A stretch of DNA of 64,000 nt from Streptomyces adelaidensis (GCF_016598475.1 NZ_JAEMUX010000026.1:1-64000), one strand, 5' to 3'. Positions 23,008-31,675 are shown, counted from the first letter of the stretch. Numbers and translations are program-made. Notes: generated by a model not told the origin, from the sequence alone.

Positions 23008-24573
23008 CTACTCCCCGGGGGCCGAGCCCGCCGAGCGCAGCGGTAGCGCCGCGAACTGGTACCCCTCCCACATTCGCCGCGAAGCCTCGTCCGGATACGG
23101 CCTGACCTCCGGCTCCACGTCCAGCACCTGCGTCAGCCGGCCCCCGCCCGCCCCGTCGCCCTGCCCGTCGTACGCCGGCCACCCCGGCTCCCCGGTCCGC
23201 GCGAACGCCGTCCACGCCGTCTGGAAGTGGTCGGTCAGCACCTTCGCCTCCGGCGGCACCCCGCTGCCCGCGAACAGCAGATTGCCGAGGTCGGCCTCGT
23301 ACGTGCCGAAGAGGAGCGGGATGTCCAGGCCGTGGCAGGCGCCGAGGACGCCGCCGTAGCCGGGCGCGGGCCAGGTCAGTTCGTAGAGGTGGGCCCGGCC
23401 GCCGCCCGCGACCTGGGCCTCGGCCAGGTGGAGGGTGGGCATGTTGAACAGCCAGTCCGTGTGGACGCGTTCGTACAGCTCGCCGGGCGTGGCGTCAGGG
23501 AAGGCCGCGCGGTAGGCCCGCTCGCCGTCCGGGCCGCCCGGCGCGAAGGTGCGCAGCGCCCGCGCCGCCTGCTCCTCGCCGAGCTGGCCGAGCTGACCGC
23601 CCAGGGCGAGGAACAGCCGGAACTCGTCGCGGTTGTGGCCGGTCAGCAGCTCCACGTCGCGGGCCGCGCCCGCCGCGAGCGCCTCCCAGGGCGTGCACGG
23701 CAGCACCTCGCCGTCGACGACCGGTGAGAAGGGCGTGACGGTGGGCGCCGCCTGGCCCCACCGGTCCTCGTACCGCCGCATCTTCGCGCCCAACGCCTCG
23801 CCCGCCGCAGTGAGTTCGCGGGGATCGACGGCGGACAGCGCGGCGGCCGTCGGGGGCAGACCCGCCTCCTTGGCTATCTCGGCCGCGATGTCCCGGGCGA
23901 GCGCGTCGGAGAAGAACGTGCCGGGCACGCTCTGCGCGATGGCCCGCCGGAAAAGGCCGCGCGCACTCGGCATGGCCAGCAGCGAGGCGACGCTCCCCGC
24001 ACCCGCCGACTCCCCGAAGACGGTGACCTGCCCGGGGTCCCCGCCGAACGCCGTGATGTTGTCCCGTACCCACTCCAGCGCGGCGACCTGGTCCAGCAGC
24101 CCCCGGTTCGCGGGCGTTCCGTCGATGCTCGCGAAGCCCTCGATGCCGACGCGGTAGTTGAGGGTGACGACGACCAGATCACCGGCGCGTGCGAGGTGCC
24201 GCGCGTCGTAGCCGGGGCTGCCGGAGTGGCCGAGCTTGTAGGCACCGCCGTAGATCCACACCATCACCGGCCGGCGGGCCGCCGGGTCCGCCTCGGGCGT
24301 CCAGACGTTGACCGTCAGCCAGTCGTCCCCCGTGGGCGCGTCAAGAGTGCCCGTACGGCCCTGAATGCCCGACTCCTGCGGGGGCGGCGGGCCGAATTCG
24401 TACGCCTCCCGGGTCCCCTCCCAGGCACGCACGGGCCGCGGCGCCCCGAACCGCGCCTCTCCCACCGGCGGTTCGGCGAACGGGATGCCCCGGAAGACCG
24501 TGAGCCCGTCCTCCCCTCGCCCGTGCACGGCACCGGCCGCTGTGCGCACGACAAGACCATCGGCTGTTGTCAT
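23008..24573 (-). CDS. type-B carboxylesterase
   Basis: Enzyme of 521 residues of the carboxylesterase/para-nitrobenzyl esterase family (alpha/beta hydrolase). FRGIPFAEPPVGEARFGAP at the N-terminus, VWIYGGAY oxyanion region, VTVFGESAGAGSVASLL with the nucleophile Ser at about residue 189, GHNRDEF with the acid, and GACHGLDIPLLFG with the His are all present. There is no signal peptide, so it is cytosolic. GAGGAG precedes the ATG at 24573. Substrate unknown. Confidence 0.92.
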   Translation of the reverse strand: MTTADGLVVRTAAGAVHGRGEDGLTVFRGIPFAEPPVGEARFGAPRPVRAWEGTREAYEFGPPPPQESGIQGRTGTLDAPTGDDWLTVNVWTPEADPAARRPVMVWIYGGAYKLGHSGSPGYDARHLARAGDLVVVTLNYRVGIEGFASIDGTPANRGLLDQVAALEWVRDNITAFGGDPGQVTVFGESAGAGSVASLLAMPSARGLFRRAIAQSVPGTFFSDALARDIAAEIAKEAGLPPTAAALSAVDPRELTAAGEALGAKMRRYEDRWGQAAPTVTPFSPVVDGEVLPCTPWEALAAGAARDVELLTGHNRDEFRLFLALGGQLGQLGEEQAARALRTFAPGGPDGERAYRAAFPDATPGELYERVHTDWLFNMPTLHLAEAQVAGGGRAHLYELTWPAPGYGGVLGACHGLDIPLLFGTYEADLGNLLFAGSGVPPEAKVLTDHFQTAWTAFARTGEPGWPAYDGQGDGAGGGRLTQVLDVEPEVRPYPDEASRRMWEGYQFAALPLRSAGSAPGE

Positions 24574-24651
24574 CGTCGACTCCTCAGGGATGGGGAACGG
24601 GGTCCGCCGGCTCACTCAAACCCGCGAGCTTGCCTAAGTCAACCAACTGAA

Positions 24652-25536
24652 TCAGACGCCGCGGGGTTCCCCGTGAGGCCGCTCCTTCTCCACCAGCTCC
24701 CGTATCCGCTCCACGCCCAGCTCGTACACCGTCTCGTGGGCGCGCGGATCGCGGGCGTGGAACGTGTGGAACATGGGACTCGCCGGCTCGCCCAGCTCCA
24801 CCAGCGAGGCCGACGCCCCACGCACCGCACGCTCCGTGCCGGGCGGGGTCGTGAGGTCGATACGGTTGACGACGCCGGGCGTGACCCATACTGGTACCGA
24901 CTCCAGCAGCCCGAAGAGCTGGGCGTGGTAGTGGCCGGTGAGGACGACCCGTACGTCACTGCCCCGGATCGCCGCCGCCAGCTCGCCCGGGTCGCTCAGC
25001 CCGAAGGCCCGCTGGGTCGCCGAGATGCCGAGGGCGATCGGCGGGTGGTGAAAGGCGAGGACGGTGCCGTGTTCGGCGGGGGTGCCCAACACCTCACGCA
25101 ACCAGTGCAGTTGAGCCACGCTCAGCCGCCCGTAGACGCGCCCCGGCACCAGGGAGTCCAGCGTCACGAACCGCCAACCGCCGACCGTGCTCACCGCCAC
25201 CCGCTCCGACGCGGCGGTCTCCAGCACGGCCTCCGGCCGCGAGTGCCCGCTGCCCAGCACCTCGCCGAAGGCCTCGCGCTCGTCATGGTTGCCGGTGGTG
25301 TAGAAGACGGGGGCGCCCATCGAGCGCGCGAAGCCCCCGATGAGCTCCCGCACCCTCACGTAGGCCTCCACCGTCCCGTCGTCGGCGAGGTCACCGGTGA
25401 CGACGACGGCGTCGACGTCCCGCTGGTGCGCGAGCTCGGCGAGCATGAGGCGCAGGCAGTCGGTGGCGTTGACGCCGTTCCGGTTCGGGGCATCGGCACG
25501 GTCCAGATGAGTGTCCGAGAGATGCAGTATCCGCAT
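24652..25536 (-). CDS. metallophosphoesterase (CpdA-like)
   Basis: Calcineurin-like phosphoesterase of 294 residues. The metal-binding motifs are in order: LHLSDTHLD at the N-terminus, VVTGDLADDG, FYTTGNHDER, LAFHHPP and LTGHYHAQ. This is the class III phosphodiesterase arrangement, similar to cAMP phosphodiesterase CpdA, though many relatives act on other phosphodiesters. The ATG at 25536 gives a start right at the first motif; a GGGAG abuts it, so initiation may be leaderless. It may be cotranscribed with the Old Yellow Enzyme gene 47 bases upstream. Confidence 0.88.
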   Translation of the reverse strand: MRILHLSDTHLDRADAPNRNGVNATDCLRLMLAELAHQRDVDAVVVTGDLADDGTVEAYVRVRELIGGFARSMGAPVFYTTGNHDEREAFGEVLGSGHSRPEAVLETAASERVAVSTVGGWRFVTLDSLVPGRVYGRLSVAQLHWLREVLGTPAEHGTVLAFHHPPIALGISATQRAFGLSDPGELAAAIRGSDVRVVLTGHYHAQLFGLLESVPVWVTPGVVNRIDLTTPPGTERAVRGASASLVELGEPASPMFHTFHARDPRAHETVYELGVERIRELVEKERPHGEPRGV

Positions 25537-25583
25537 CTCCCGGATACTAGGCCGCGTCGTCCTGGGCCGCCGGGAGTTGAGGG

Positions 25584-26741
25584 TCAGCTCAGCGAGCCCA
25601 GCGCCGTCGGCTCGAACGCCTTCAGCTCGTCGACGCGGCCGCCGAGGACCTTCGCGGCCCACTCCGGGTCCTGGAGCAGCGCGCGGCCGATGGCGACCAT
25701 GTCGAACTCCTCGGCCTCCAGGCTGTCGAGCAGGTCGTCGATGCCCTTGGTCGACGAACCCTCACCGGCGAACGCGGCGATGAACTCGCCGTCCAGACCG
25801 ACCGAGCCGACGGTGATGGTGGGCTTGCCGGTGAGCTTCTTCGTCCAGCCCGCGAGGTTGAGGTCGGAGCCCTCGAACTCCGGCTGCCAGTAGCGGCGCG
25901 TGGAGGCGTGGAACGCGTCGACACCGGCCGCCACGAGCGGGCTCAGCAGCGCCTGAAGCTCCTCGGGCGTCTCGGCCAGCTTCCCGTCGTAGGCCTCCTG
26001 CTTCCACTGCGAGTACCGGAAGATGACCGGGAAGGTGGCGGACACGGAGTCCCGCACCGCCGCGACGATCTCCGCCGCGAACTTCGTACGGGCGACGAGG
26101 TCACCGCCGTAGGCGTCCGTACGGCGGTTGGTGCGCTCCCACAGGAACTGGTCGACGAGGTAGCCGTGGGCGCCGTGGATCTCGACGCCGTCCATGCCGA
26201 TGCGCTCCGCGTCGGCGGCGGCCCTGGCGAAGGCCTCGATCACCTCGTCGATGTCGGTCTGCGTCATGGCCCGGCCGCCCGGCGCCTCCGTGCCGTCGAC
26301 CCGCAGGCCGGACGGACCGAACACCGGGGCCTCGGGGAACAGCTTGCCCTGCTCGCGGACCGTGCCGATGTGCCACAGCTGCGGCACGATCGTGCCGCCG
26401 CCCGCGTGCACCGCCTCGACGACCTTCGCCCACCCCGCGAGCTGCTCCTCCCCGTGGAACCTCGGCACACCGTCCAGGTCCCCGGCCGTCTCATGCCCGA
26501 CGTACGTCCCCTCGGTCACGATCAGACCCACACCCGCCGCCGCCCGCCGCCCGTAGTACGAGGCCACGTCCGCGCCGGGCACACCACCGGGCGAGAACAC
26601 GCGCGTCATGGGCGCCATGGCGATCCGGTTGGGGACGGTCAGACCGTTGATCGTGACGGGGCGGGACAGCAGCTCGGCGGCGCGGGAGGTGGCGGTGGTG
26701 GTGGTGGCGGCGGTGGTGGTGGTGGTGGTGGCGGTGGTCAC
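25584..26741 (-). CDS. Old Yellow Enzyme-type alkene reductase
   Basis: FMN-dependent NAD(P)H:flavin oxidoreductase of 385 residues. Diagnostic segments are VPNRIAMAPMTR, PQLWHIGT, VEIHGAHGYLVDQFL (substrate-binding His-Gly-Ala-His), TNRRTDAYGG and VAIGRALLQDPEW. Such enzymes reduce activated alkenes and nitro compounds. The GTG at 26741 follows GAGGAG by seven bases. The first residues are a Thr/Ala run encoded by a triplet microsatellite. A 26-bp palindrome and short tandem repeats lie just upstream and probably hold its operator. Confidence 0.9.
   Translation of the reverse strand: MTTATTTTTTAATTTTATSRAAELLSRPVTINGLTVPNRIAMAPMTRVFSPGGVPGADVASYYGRRAAAGVGLIVTEGTYVGHETAGDLDGVPRFHGEEQLAGWAKVVEAVHAGGGTIVPQLWHIGTVREQGKLFPEAPVFGPSGLRVDGTEAPGGRAMTQTDIDEVIEAFARAAADAERIGMDGVEIHGAHGYLVDQFLWERTNRRTDAYGGDLVARTKFAAEIVAAVRDSVSATFPVIFRYSQWKQEAYDGKLAETPEELQALLSPLVAAGVDAFHASTRRYWQPEFEGSDLNLAGWTKKLTGKPTITVGSVGLDGEFIAAFAGEGSSTKGIDDLLDSLEAEEFDMVAIGRALLQDPEWAAKVLGGRVDELKAFEPTALGSLS
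26689..26739. repeat. GGT/GGC triplet microsatellite in coding start
   Basis: About 17 triplets, mostly GGT with some GGC, encode the Thr/Ala-rich N-terminus of the Old Yellow Enzyme on the minus strand. Triplet changes would not shift the frame. Confidence 0.9.
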
Positions 26742-26767
26742 GTGGGGGCTCCTCGGAGAGATCGGAG

Positions 26768-26820
26768 GTCGTTCGGTGTCGTTCGGTGTCGTTCGGAGGT
26801 CGTTCGGAGGTCGTTCGGAG
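26768..26820. repeat. 10/11-bp tandem repeat in promoter
   Basis: Five units of GTCGTTCGG followed by T or AG lie between the ribosome site of the reductase and the palindrome at 26851. Confidence 0.9.
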
Positions 26821-26850
26821 ATCGCTCGTTCATCGAGTGGGCGATGCGAT

Positions 26851-26876
26851 GCACTACATGCGCACGCATGTAGTGC
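26851..26876. promoter_or_regulatory. 26-bp near-perfect palindrome
   Basis: GCACTACATGCG and CGCATGTAGTGC face each other across two bases, 110 bases upstream of the reductase gene. The size and symmetry suit a TetR- or MarR-type operator. Confidence 0.6.
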
Positions 26877-26951
26877 GGCTCTCCGCTCAACGGCCCCTCG
26901 CGTCACGGCATTCCGCCGCGGCCTCCTCGCCGCTGTGACCCCGGACACGCC

Positions 26952-26991
26952 CGAGGGCGGCACCCCCTGTTTCCAGGGAGTGCCGCCCTCG
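26952..26991 (-). terminator. groEL2 terminator
   Basis: An 18-bp stem with one mismatch around a TTTC loop, about 30 bases after the groEL2 stop codon. Confidence 0.85.
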
Positions 26992-27022
26992 GTACTGACG
27001 GACGGTGATCGACCAGGGTCGA

Positions 27023-28645
27023 TCAGAAGTCCATGTCACCGCCGGGCATACCGCCACCGGCAGGCGCGGCGGACTTCTCCGGCTTGTCGGCGATGACGGC
27101 CTCGGTGGTGAGGAAGAGCGCGGCGATGGAGGCGGCGTTCTGCAGGGCGGAGCGCGTGACCTTCGCCGGGTCGATGATGCCTTCGGCGATCATGTCGACG
27201 TACTCACCGGTCGCGGCGTTCAGGCCGTGGCCGACGGGCAGGTTGCGCACCTTCTCGACGATGACGCCACCCTCGAGACCACCGTTGACGGCGATCTGCT
27301 TGAGCGGGGCCTCCAGGGCGAGCCGCACGGCGTTGGCGCCGGTCGCCTCGTCACCCTCGAGGTCCAGCTTCTCGAAGACGGAGGACGCCTGGATGAGCGC
27401 CACGCCACCACCGGCGACGATGCCCTCTTCGACGGCCGCCTTCGCGTTGCGGACGGCGTCCTCGATGCGGTGCTTGCGCTCCTTGAGCTCGACCTCGGTC
27501 GCGGCACCGGCCTTGATGACGGCCACGCCGCCCGCGAGCTTCGCCAGGCGCTCCTGGAGCTTCTCGCGGTCGTAGTCCGAGTCGCTGTTCTCGATCTCGG
27601 CGCGGATCTGGTTGACCCGACCCGCGACCTGGTCCGAGGAACCGGCACCGTCGACGACGGTGGTCTCGTCCTTGGTGATGACGACCTTGCGGGCACGGCC
27701 CAGGAGGTCCAGGGAGGTGTTCTCGAGCTTGAGACCGACCTCCTCGGAGATGACCTCGCCACCGGTGAGGATGGCGATGTCGTTCAGCATCGCCTTGCGG
27801 CGGTCGCCGAAGCCCGGGGCCTTGACCGCGACGGATTTGAAGGTCCCGCGGATCTTGTTGACGACCAGGGTCGACAGGGCCTCGCCCTCGACGTCCTCGG
27901 CGATGATCAGCAGCGGCTTGCCCGACTGCATGACCTTCTCCAGGAGCGGGAGCAGGTCCTTCACGTTCGCGATCTTGGAGTTCGCGATCAGGATGTACGG
28001 GTCGTCGAGGACGGCCTCCATACGCTCCATGTCGGTGGCGAAGTACGCCGAGATGTAGCCCTTGTCGAAGCGCATACCCTCGGTGAGCTCAAGCTCCAGA
28101 CCGAAGGTCTGGGACTCCTCGACGGTGATGACGCCTTCCTTGCCGACCTTGTCCATCGCCTCGGCGATGAGCTCGCCGATCTGGGTGTCGGCGGCGGAGA
28201 TGGAGGCCGTCGAAGCGATCTGCTCCTTGGTCTCGACATCCTTCGCCTGCTCCAGCAGGGCACCGGAGACGGCCTCGACGGCCTTCTCGATACCGCGCTT
28301 CAGAGCCATCGGGTTGGCGCCGGCGGCGACGTTGCGCAGGCCCTCGCGGACCAGCGCCTGGGCGAGGACAGTCGCGGTCGTCGTGCCGTCACCGGCTACG
28401 TCGTCCGTCTTCTTGGCGACTTCCTTGACCAGCTCGGCGCCGATCTTCTCGTACGGGTCCTCGAGCTCGATCTCCTTGGCGATGGAAACACCATCGTTGG
28501 TGATCGTGGGGGCGCCCCACTTCTTCTCGAGGACGACGTTGCGGCCCTTGGGGCCGAGCGTCACCTTGACGGCGTCCGCGAGCTGGTTCATGCCGCGCTC
28601 GAGGCCGCGCCGTGCCTCCTCGTCGAACGCGATGATCTTGGCCAT
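27023..28645 (-). CDS. groEL2: chaperonin GroEL2
   Basis: 60-kDa chaperonin of 540 residues. It starts MAKIIAFDEEARRGLERGMN and contains GDGTTTATVLAQALV (ATP-binding Asp), the apical and intermediate domains and AAVEEGIVAGGGVALI. The C-terminus ends in a Gly/Met tail, GGMPGGDMDF, as in the stand-alone actinobacterial GroEL2, not the His-rich tail of GroEL1. No groES is adjacent, also as expected for groEL2. Two interlocked CIRCE elements upstream indicate HrcA repression and heat induction. Confidence 0.98.
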   Translation of the reverse strand: MAKIIAFDEEARRGLERGMNQLADAVKVTLGPKGRNVVLEKKWGAPTITNDGVSIAKEIELEDPYEKIGAELVKEVAKKTDDVAGDGTTTATVLAQALVREGLRNVAAGANPMALKRGIEKAVEAVSGALLEQAKDVETKEQIASTASISAADTQIGELIAEAMDKVGKEGVITVEESQTFGLELELTEGMRFDKGYISAYFATDMERMEAVLDDPYILIANSKIANVKDLLPLLEKVMQSGKPLLIIAEDVEGEALSTLVVNKIRGTFKSVAVKAPGFGDRRKAMLNDIAILTGGEVISEEVGLKLENTSLDLLGRARKVVITKDETTVVDGAGSSDQVAGRVNQIRAEIENSDSDYDREKLQERLAKLAGGVAVIKAGAATEVELKERKHRIEDAVRNAKAAVEEGIVAGGGVALIQASSVFEKLDLEGDEATGANAVRLALEAPLKQIAVNGGLEGGVIVEKVRNLPVGHGLNAATGEYVDMIAEGIIDPAKVTRSALQNAASIAALFLTTEAVIADKPEKSAAPAGGGMPGGDMDF

Positions 28646-28771
28646 GTGAAGTGGTCCTCCCGGACAGGGGGTGGATTTCTCCGGACCGTGCTGGCGCCCG
28701 CGACGGACGGCTCGCCGACCTCGTGGTTCCTTGCCCCACATGGCCTGCGGGCCTCACCGACCCGATCCTCG

Positions 28772-28834
28772 TTGTCACTCTCACCTTCAGAGTGCTAACG
28801 CCAATGATTAGCACTCGGCATGGTCGAGTGCAAG
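28772..28834 (-). promoter_or_regulatory. double CIRCE (HrcA operator)
   Basis: On the minus strand four half-sites follow at exact 9-base spacing: CTTGCACTC, GAGTGCTAA, TTAGCACTC and GAGTGACAA. Pairs 1-2 and 3-4 each form a CIRCE (TTAGCACTC-N9-GAGTGCTAA) with one imperfect half. Confidence 0.85.
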
Positions 28835-28913
28835 CGCCTCTCGATGATCCGCAGGTGAACGCGCCCCCGAGCGCCCCGTCGGCCCGCCCCGCCCGAGCCG
28901 TCCGCACACACCA

Positions 28914-28948
28914 GAGGGCTCGCACCCCTGTACGGGATGCGAGCCCTC
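28914..28948 (-). terminator. cold-shock gene terminator
   Basis: GAGGGCTCGCA pairs with TGCGAGCCCTC around a 13-base loop, 46 bases after the cold-shock gene. Confidence 0.8.
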
Positions 28949-28994
28949 CGATGAAGAACGAAGAACGTCGCTGCGATAAACCCGGCGCGTTACT

Positions 28995-29198
28995 TCAGAC
29001 CGCCAAACGGACCATGTCCGCCTGCGGCCCCTTCTGACCCTGCGAGATCTCGAACTCGACCCGCTGGCCCTCTTCCAGGGTGCGGTAGCCGTCCATCTGA
29101 ATCGCGCTGTAGTGGACGAATACATCCGCACCACCGTCGACCGCGATGAAGCCGTACCCCTTCTCCGCGTTGAACCACTTGACGGTGCCCTGAGCCAT
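28995..29198 (-). CDS. cold-shock protein (CspA family)
   Basis: OB-fold RNA-binding protein of 67 residues. The RNP1 motif KGYGFIAV and RNP2 motif VFVHYSAI are intact, in the usual order after the GTVKWFN start. GGGGAGTTAGGC precedes the ATG. The gene has a long leader (up to about 350 bases to the next feature) with a hairpin, in line with post-transcriptional control of csp messages. It lies just upstream of groEL2 but has its own terminator. Confidence 0.95.
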   Translation of the reverse strand: MAQGTVKWFNAEKGYGFIAVDGGADVFVHYSAIQMDGYRTLEEGQRVEFEISQGQKGPQADMVRLAV

Positions 29199-29562
29199 GC
29201 CTAACTCCCCTATTACTGGCCCTTGCACAGATCCACACTTCGCGGATCCGGGTCAGACCTCACCCCCCAACGGTTGGGGGTGTGCGCCGGAACGCGTCGA
29301 CCGCGGCCGAATGTATCTGTCCAACTGCCCTCTGCAACAGGTCAATTGGACGAGAATTCTGGACACGACCGGTCGGGAATGTACGAACAATTCGTCTGAA
29401 TTCAGGGCAAGTCGGGCCCCGCAAAAGGAATAAAAGACACAAATGCCCTGCGCACTTTGGCTACTTCGTATAGGGCGTGCGGCGCGATCAAATATGCGCC
29501 CGGCATGAAATCGCTACGGCGATCGGACCGGCTTCCCCAACTGTACCGTGCTCAACCATAGA
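29199..29562. other. cold-shock gene leader and promoter region
   Basis: This stretch is AT-richer than its surroundings and holds no gene. An imperfect hairpin around 29261-29284 (CACCCCCCAA against TTGGGGGTGTG) sits 62-86 bases upstream of the csp start. The promoter probably lies in the AT-rich part at 29330-29460. Confidence 0.45.
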
Positions 29563-29601
29563 GAATTGCCCCCTCCGCTTCTCTCACGGAGGGGGCAATT
29601 C
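29563..29601 (-). terminator. strong terminator after the moaD-like gene
   Basis: A 15-bp perfect stem, GAATTGCCCCCTCCG and its complement, around a nine-base loop, about 60 bases past the stop of the sulfur-carrier gene. Confidence 0.88.
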
Positions 29602-29660
29602 GATGAACAGCGCGTAACCGAAGTTACCGACGGTTACTGCCGACCGGTACTGAACCCGGG

Positions 29661-29936
29661 TCAGCCACCGGCGACGGCCGGGATGATCGAGACGCCCGCG
29701 CCGTCCGGCGTCGCCGTCTCCAGCCCCTGCTCGAACCGGACATCGTCGTCATTCACATACACATTGACGAACCGACGGAGCTTTCCCTGATCATCCAGCA
29801 CACGCGCCGCGATACCGGCGTGGTTCTTCTCCAGATCGGCGATGACCTCGGCGAGAGTCCCGCCTTCGGCCTCCACCTCGGCCTTGCCGCCGGTGTAGGT
29901 GCGAAGGATGGTGGGGATACGGACGCTGACGGACAT
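29661..29936 (-). CDS. MoaD/ThiS-family sulfur-carrier protein
   Basis: Beta-grasp protein of 91 residues with the hallmark C-terminal Gly-Gly (SIIPAVAGG at the very end), the site that is adenylated and thiocarboxylated in sulfur carriers such as MoaD, ThiS, CysO and HcyS. FVNVYVNDDDVRF in the middle is typical of the CysO-like branch. It lies 114 bases downstream of the ThrC-like gene on the same strand with only a dispersed repeat between, so it is likely in the SAM-riboswitch-controlled unit. That points to sulfur transfer for an amino acid more than for molybdopterin (inference). Confidence 0.88.
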   Translation of the reverse strand: MSVSVRIPTILRTYTGGKAEVEAEGGTLAEVIADLEKNHAGIAARVLDDQGKLRRFVNVYVNDDDVRFEQGLETATPDGAGVSIIPAVAGG

Positions 29937-29968
29937 GACGTGAAACCTCCGGGTAAGTGCGGCTTGCC

Positions 29969-30038
29969 CTAGGGGCGCGGGGCTGTATCGATGTGCGGCT
30001 CCGCCGCGTGGGCGCGACCAGCCCCCACCGGCCCCGCG
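29969..30038. repeat. dispersed GC-rich repeat, variant copy
   Basis: AGGGGCGCGGGG ... GGGCGCGACCAGCCCC with a different central part, between the sulfur-carrier gene and the ThrC-like gene. Confidence 0.65.
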
Positions 30039-30050
30039 GACGAACAACAG

Positions 30051-31343
30051 CTATACGAGGCCGGCCTCGCGGAACGACTCCAGGTTGGGACGAATGGTCG
30101 CGGTGAGCCCGGTCCCGGCCACCGCGTCCAACGTCTTCAGACCGTCCCCCGTGTTGAGGACGACAGTCGTCAGCGTCGGGTCCAGCAGACCGCCCTCGAT
30201 CAGCTTCTTGGCGACCCCGACGGTCACCCCGCCCGCGGTCTCCGCGAAGATCCCCTCGGTCTGCGCCAGCAACTTGATCGCGTCGACGATCTGCTCGTCC
30301 GTCACGTCCTCGACGGCCCCACCGGTCCGCCGCGCGATGTCGAGCACGTACGGCCCGTCCGCCGGGTTCCCGATCGCCAGCGACTTCGCGATCGTGTTCG
30401 GCTTCTGCGGCCGTACGACGTCGTGGCCCGCCTTGTAGGCGACGGACACCGGCGAGCAGCCCTCGGCCTGCGCACCGAAGATCCTGTACGGCCTGTCCTC
30501 GACGAGCCCGAGCTTGATCAGCTCCTGGAGCCCCTTGTCGATCTTCGTGAGCTGCGACCCGGAGGCGATGGGCACGACGAGCTGGTCGGGCAGCCGCCAG
30601 CCGAGCTGCTCACAGATCTCGTACGCGAGGGTCTTGGAGCCCTCCGCGTAGTACGGCCGCAGGTTGACGTTGACGAAGCCCCAGCCCTCGCCGGCCGGGT
30701 CGCCGATCAGCTCGGAGCAGAAGCGGTTCACGTCGTCGTAGTTGCCCTCGATGCCGACGAGCTCGCCGCCGTAGACCGCGGCCATGACGACCTTGCCCTG
30801 CTCCAGGTCGTGCGGAATGAACACGCAGGACCGGAAGCCGGCGCGGGCGGCGGCGGCGCCCACGGCGCCGGCGAGGTTGCCGGTGGAGGAGCAGGAGAGG
30901 GTGGTGAAGCCGAAGGCACGGGCGGCTTCCAGCGCCTGGGCGACGACGCGGTCCTTGAAGGAGTGCGTCGGGTTGCCGGAGTCGTCCTTGATGAACAGCT
31001 TGCCCGCGTCGACACCCAGCTCACGGGCGAGGTTGTCGGCCTTGACGAGGTGGGTCCAGCCGGGGTTGATGTTCGGCTTGTCGGCCACGTCGGCCGGAAC
31101 GGGCAGCAGGGGGGCGTAGCGCCAGATGTTCGCGGGCCCGGACTCGATCTTCTTCCGCAGCTCCTCCGTGTCGTACGCGGAGTAGTCGTAGGCGATCTCC
31201 AGCGGGCCGAAACACTCCTCGCAGGCGAAGACCGGGCCGAGGGGGACGCGGTGGCCGCATTCGCGGCAGCTGAGCGCCGCGGCGGGGCCGAGGTCTACGG
31301 TGGAGGTGGAGTCGGTGGTGCTTGCAACAGTCTGCGCAGCCAT
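30051..31343 (-). CDS. thrC: threonine synthase family PLP enzyme
   Basis: PLP-dependent enzyme of 430 residues. SGNPTHSFKDRVVAQALEAA carries the PLP-binding Lys (about residue 129) and SCSSTGNLAGAVGAAAARAG the phosphate-binding loop. An N-terminal zinc ribbon, CRECGH...CEECF, marks the ribbon-bearing class shared with plant and archaeal enzymes. Threonine synthase converts O-phosphohomoserine to threonine. From memory, Streptomyces carry a hom-thrC-thrB cluster elsewhere, so this would be a second copy. A SAM-I riboswitch upstream and a sulfur-carrier gene downstream suggest a role at the methionine branch. Start at 31343 fits the family. Confidence 0.85.
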   Translation of the reverse strand: MAAQTVASTTDSTSTVDLGPAAALSCRECGHRVPLGPVFACEECFGPLEIAYDYSAYDTEELRKKIESGPANIWRYAPLLPVPADVADKPNINPGWTHLVKADNLARELGVDAGKLFIKDDSGNPTHSFKDRVVAQALEAARAFGFTTLSCSSTGNLAGAVGAAAARAGFRSCVFIPHDLEQGKVVMAAVYGGELVGIEGNYDDVNRFCSELIGDPAGEGWGFVNVNLRPYYAEGSKTLAYEICEQLGWRLPDQLVVPIASGSQLTKIDKGLQELIKLGLVEDRPYRIFGAQAEGCSPVSVAYKAGHDVVRPQKPNTIAKSLAIGNPADGPYVLDIARRTGGAVEDVTDEQIVDAIKLLAQTEGIFAETAGGVTVGVAKKLIEGGLLDPTLTTVVLNTGDGLKTLDAVAGTGLTATIRPNLESFREAGLV

Positions 31344-31362
31344 GGAGGCGAGGCCCTTTCTC

Positions 31363-31506
31363 CTCATCTTCCTCACGACGCACTTCGCCGTGAGACGGAT
31401 TTGGCACCTTCCCGAGCCGGGAGCCTCGCCACATCAACGTGACAAGAACCAGCTGGAGGGTTGCCGGGGCTTCAACGGGCCGTATCCCTCTGCCCCTCTG
31501 GATGAG
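31363..31506 (-). ncRNA. SAM-I riboswitch (S-box)
   Basis: The minus strand reads in order CTCATCCAGAGGGGCAGAGG, GATACGGCCC, TTGAAGCCCCGGCAACC, then AAGGTGCCAAATCC, a hairpin CTCACGG...CGTGAG, and GATGAG closing helix P1 with the first CTCATC. All conserved blocks of the SAM-I aptamer are present. P1 ends 20 bases before the start of the ThrC-like gene and contains a GAGGAG, so occlusion of the ribosome-binding region is plausible. Confidence 0.95.
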
Positions 31507-31675
31507 CGGTATTTGGTTGTATACGCGAACAACCCGCGACATGCGATGGTCATCAGCGTTGTTCAAGACTGTAACCGAAGGCCAGCACAGTTGAGGGAGC
31601 CGTCCGAACCGCGAGATGGATCAGACCACCTCTGATCCCGTCCCTCGCCGAGTGAACGCAGAGGAGCCGCGCACT

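Noticed and set aside
27005..28798. 597-codon open frame on the plus strand
   Set aside because: It is the exact antisense of groEL2. GC-rich third positions keep such frames open; there is no ribosome site or recognisable protein.
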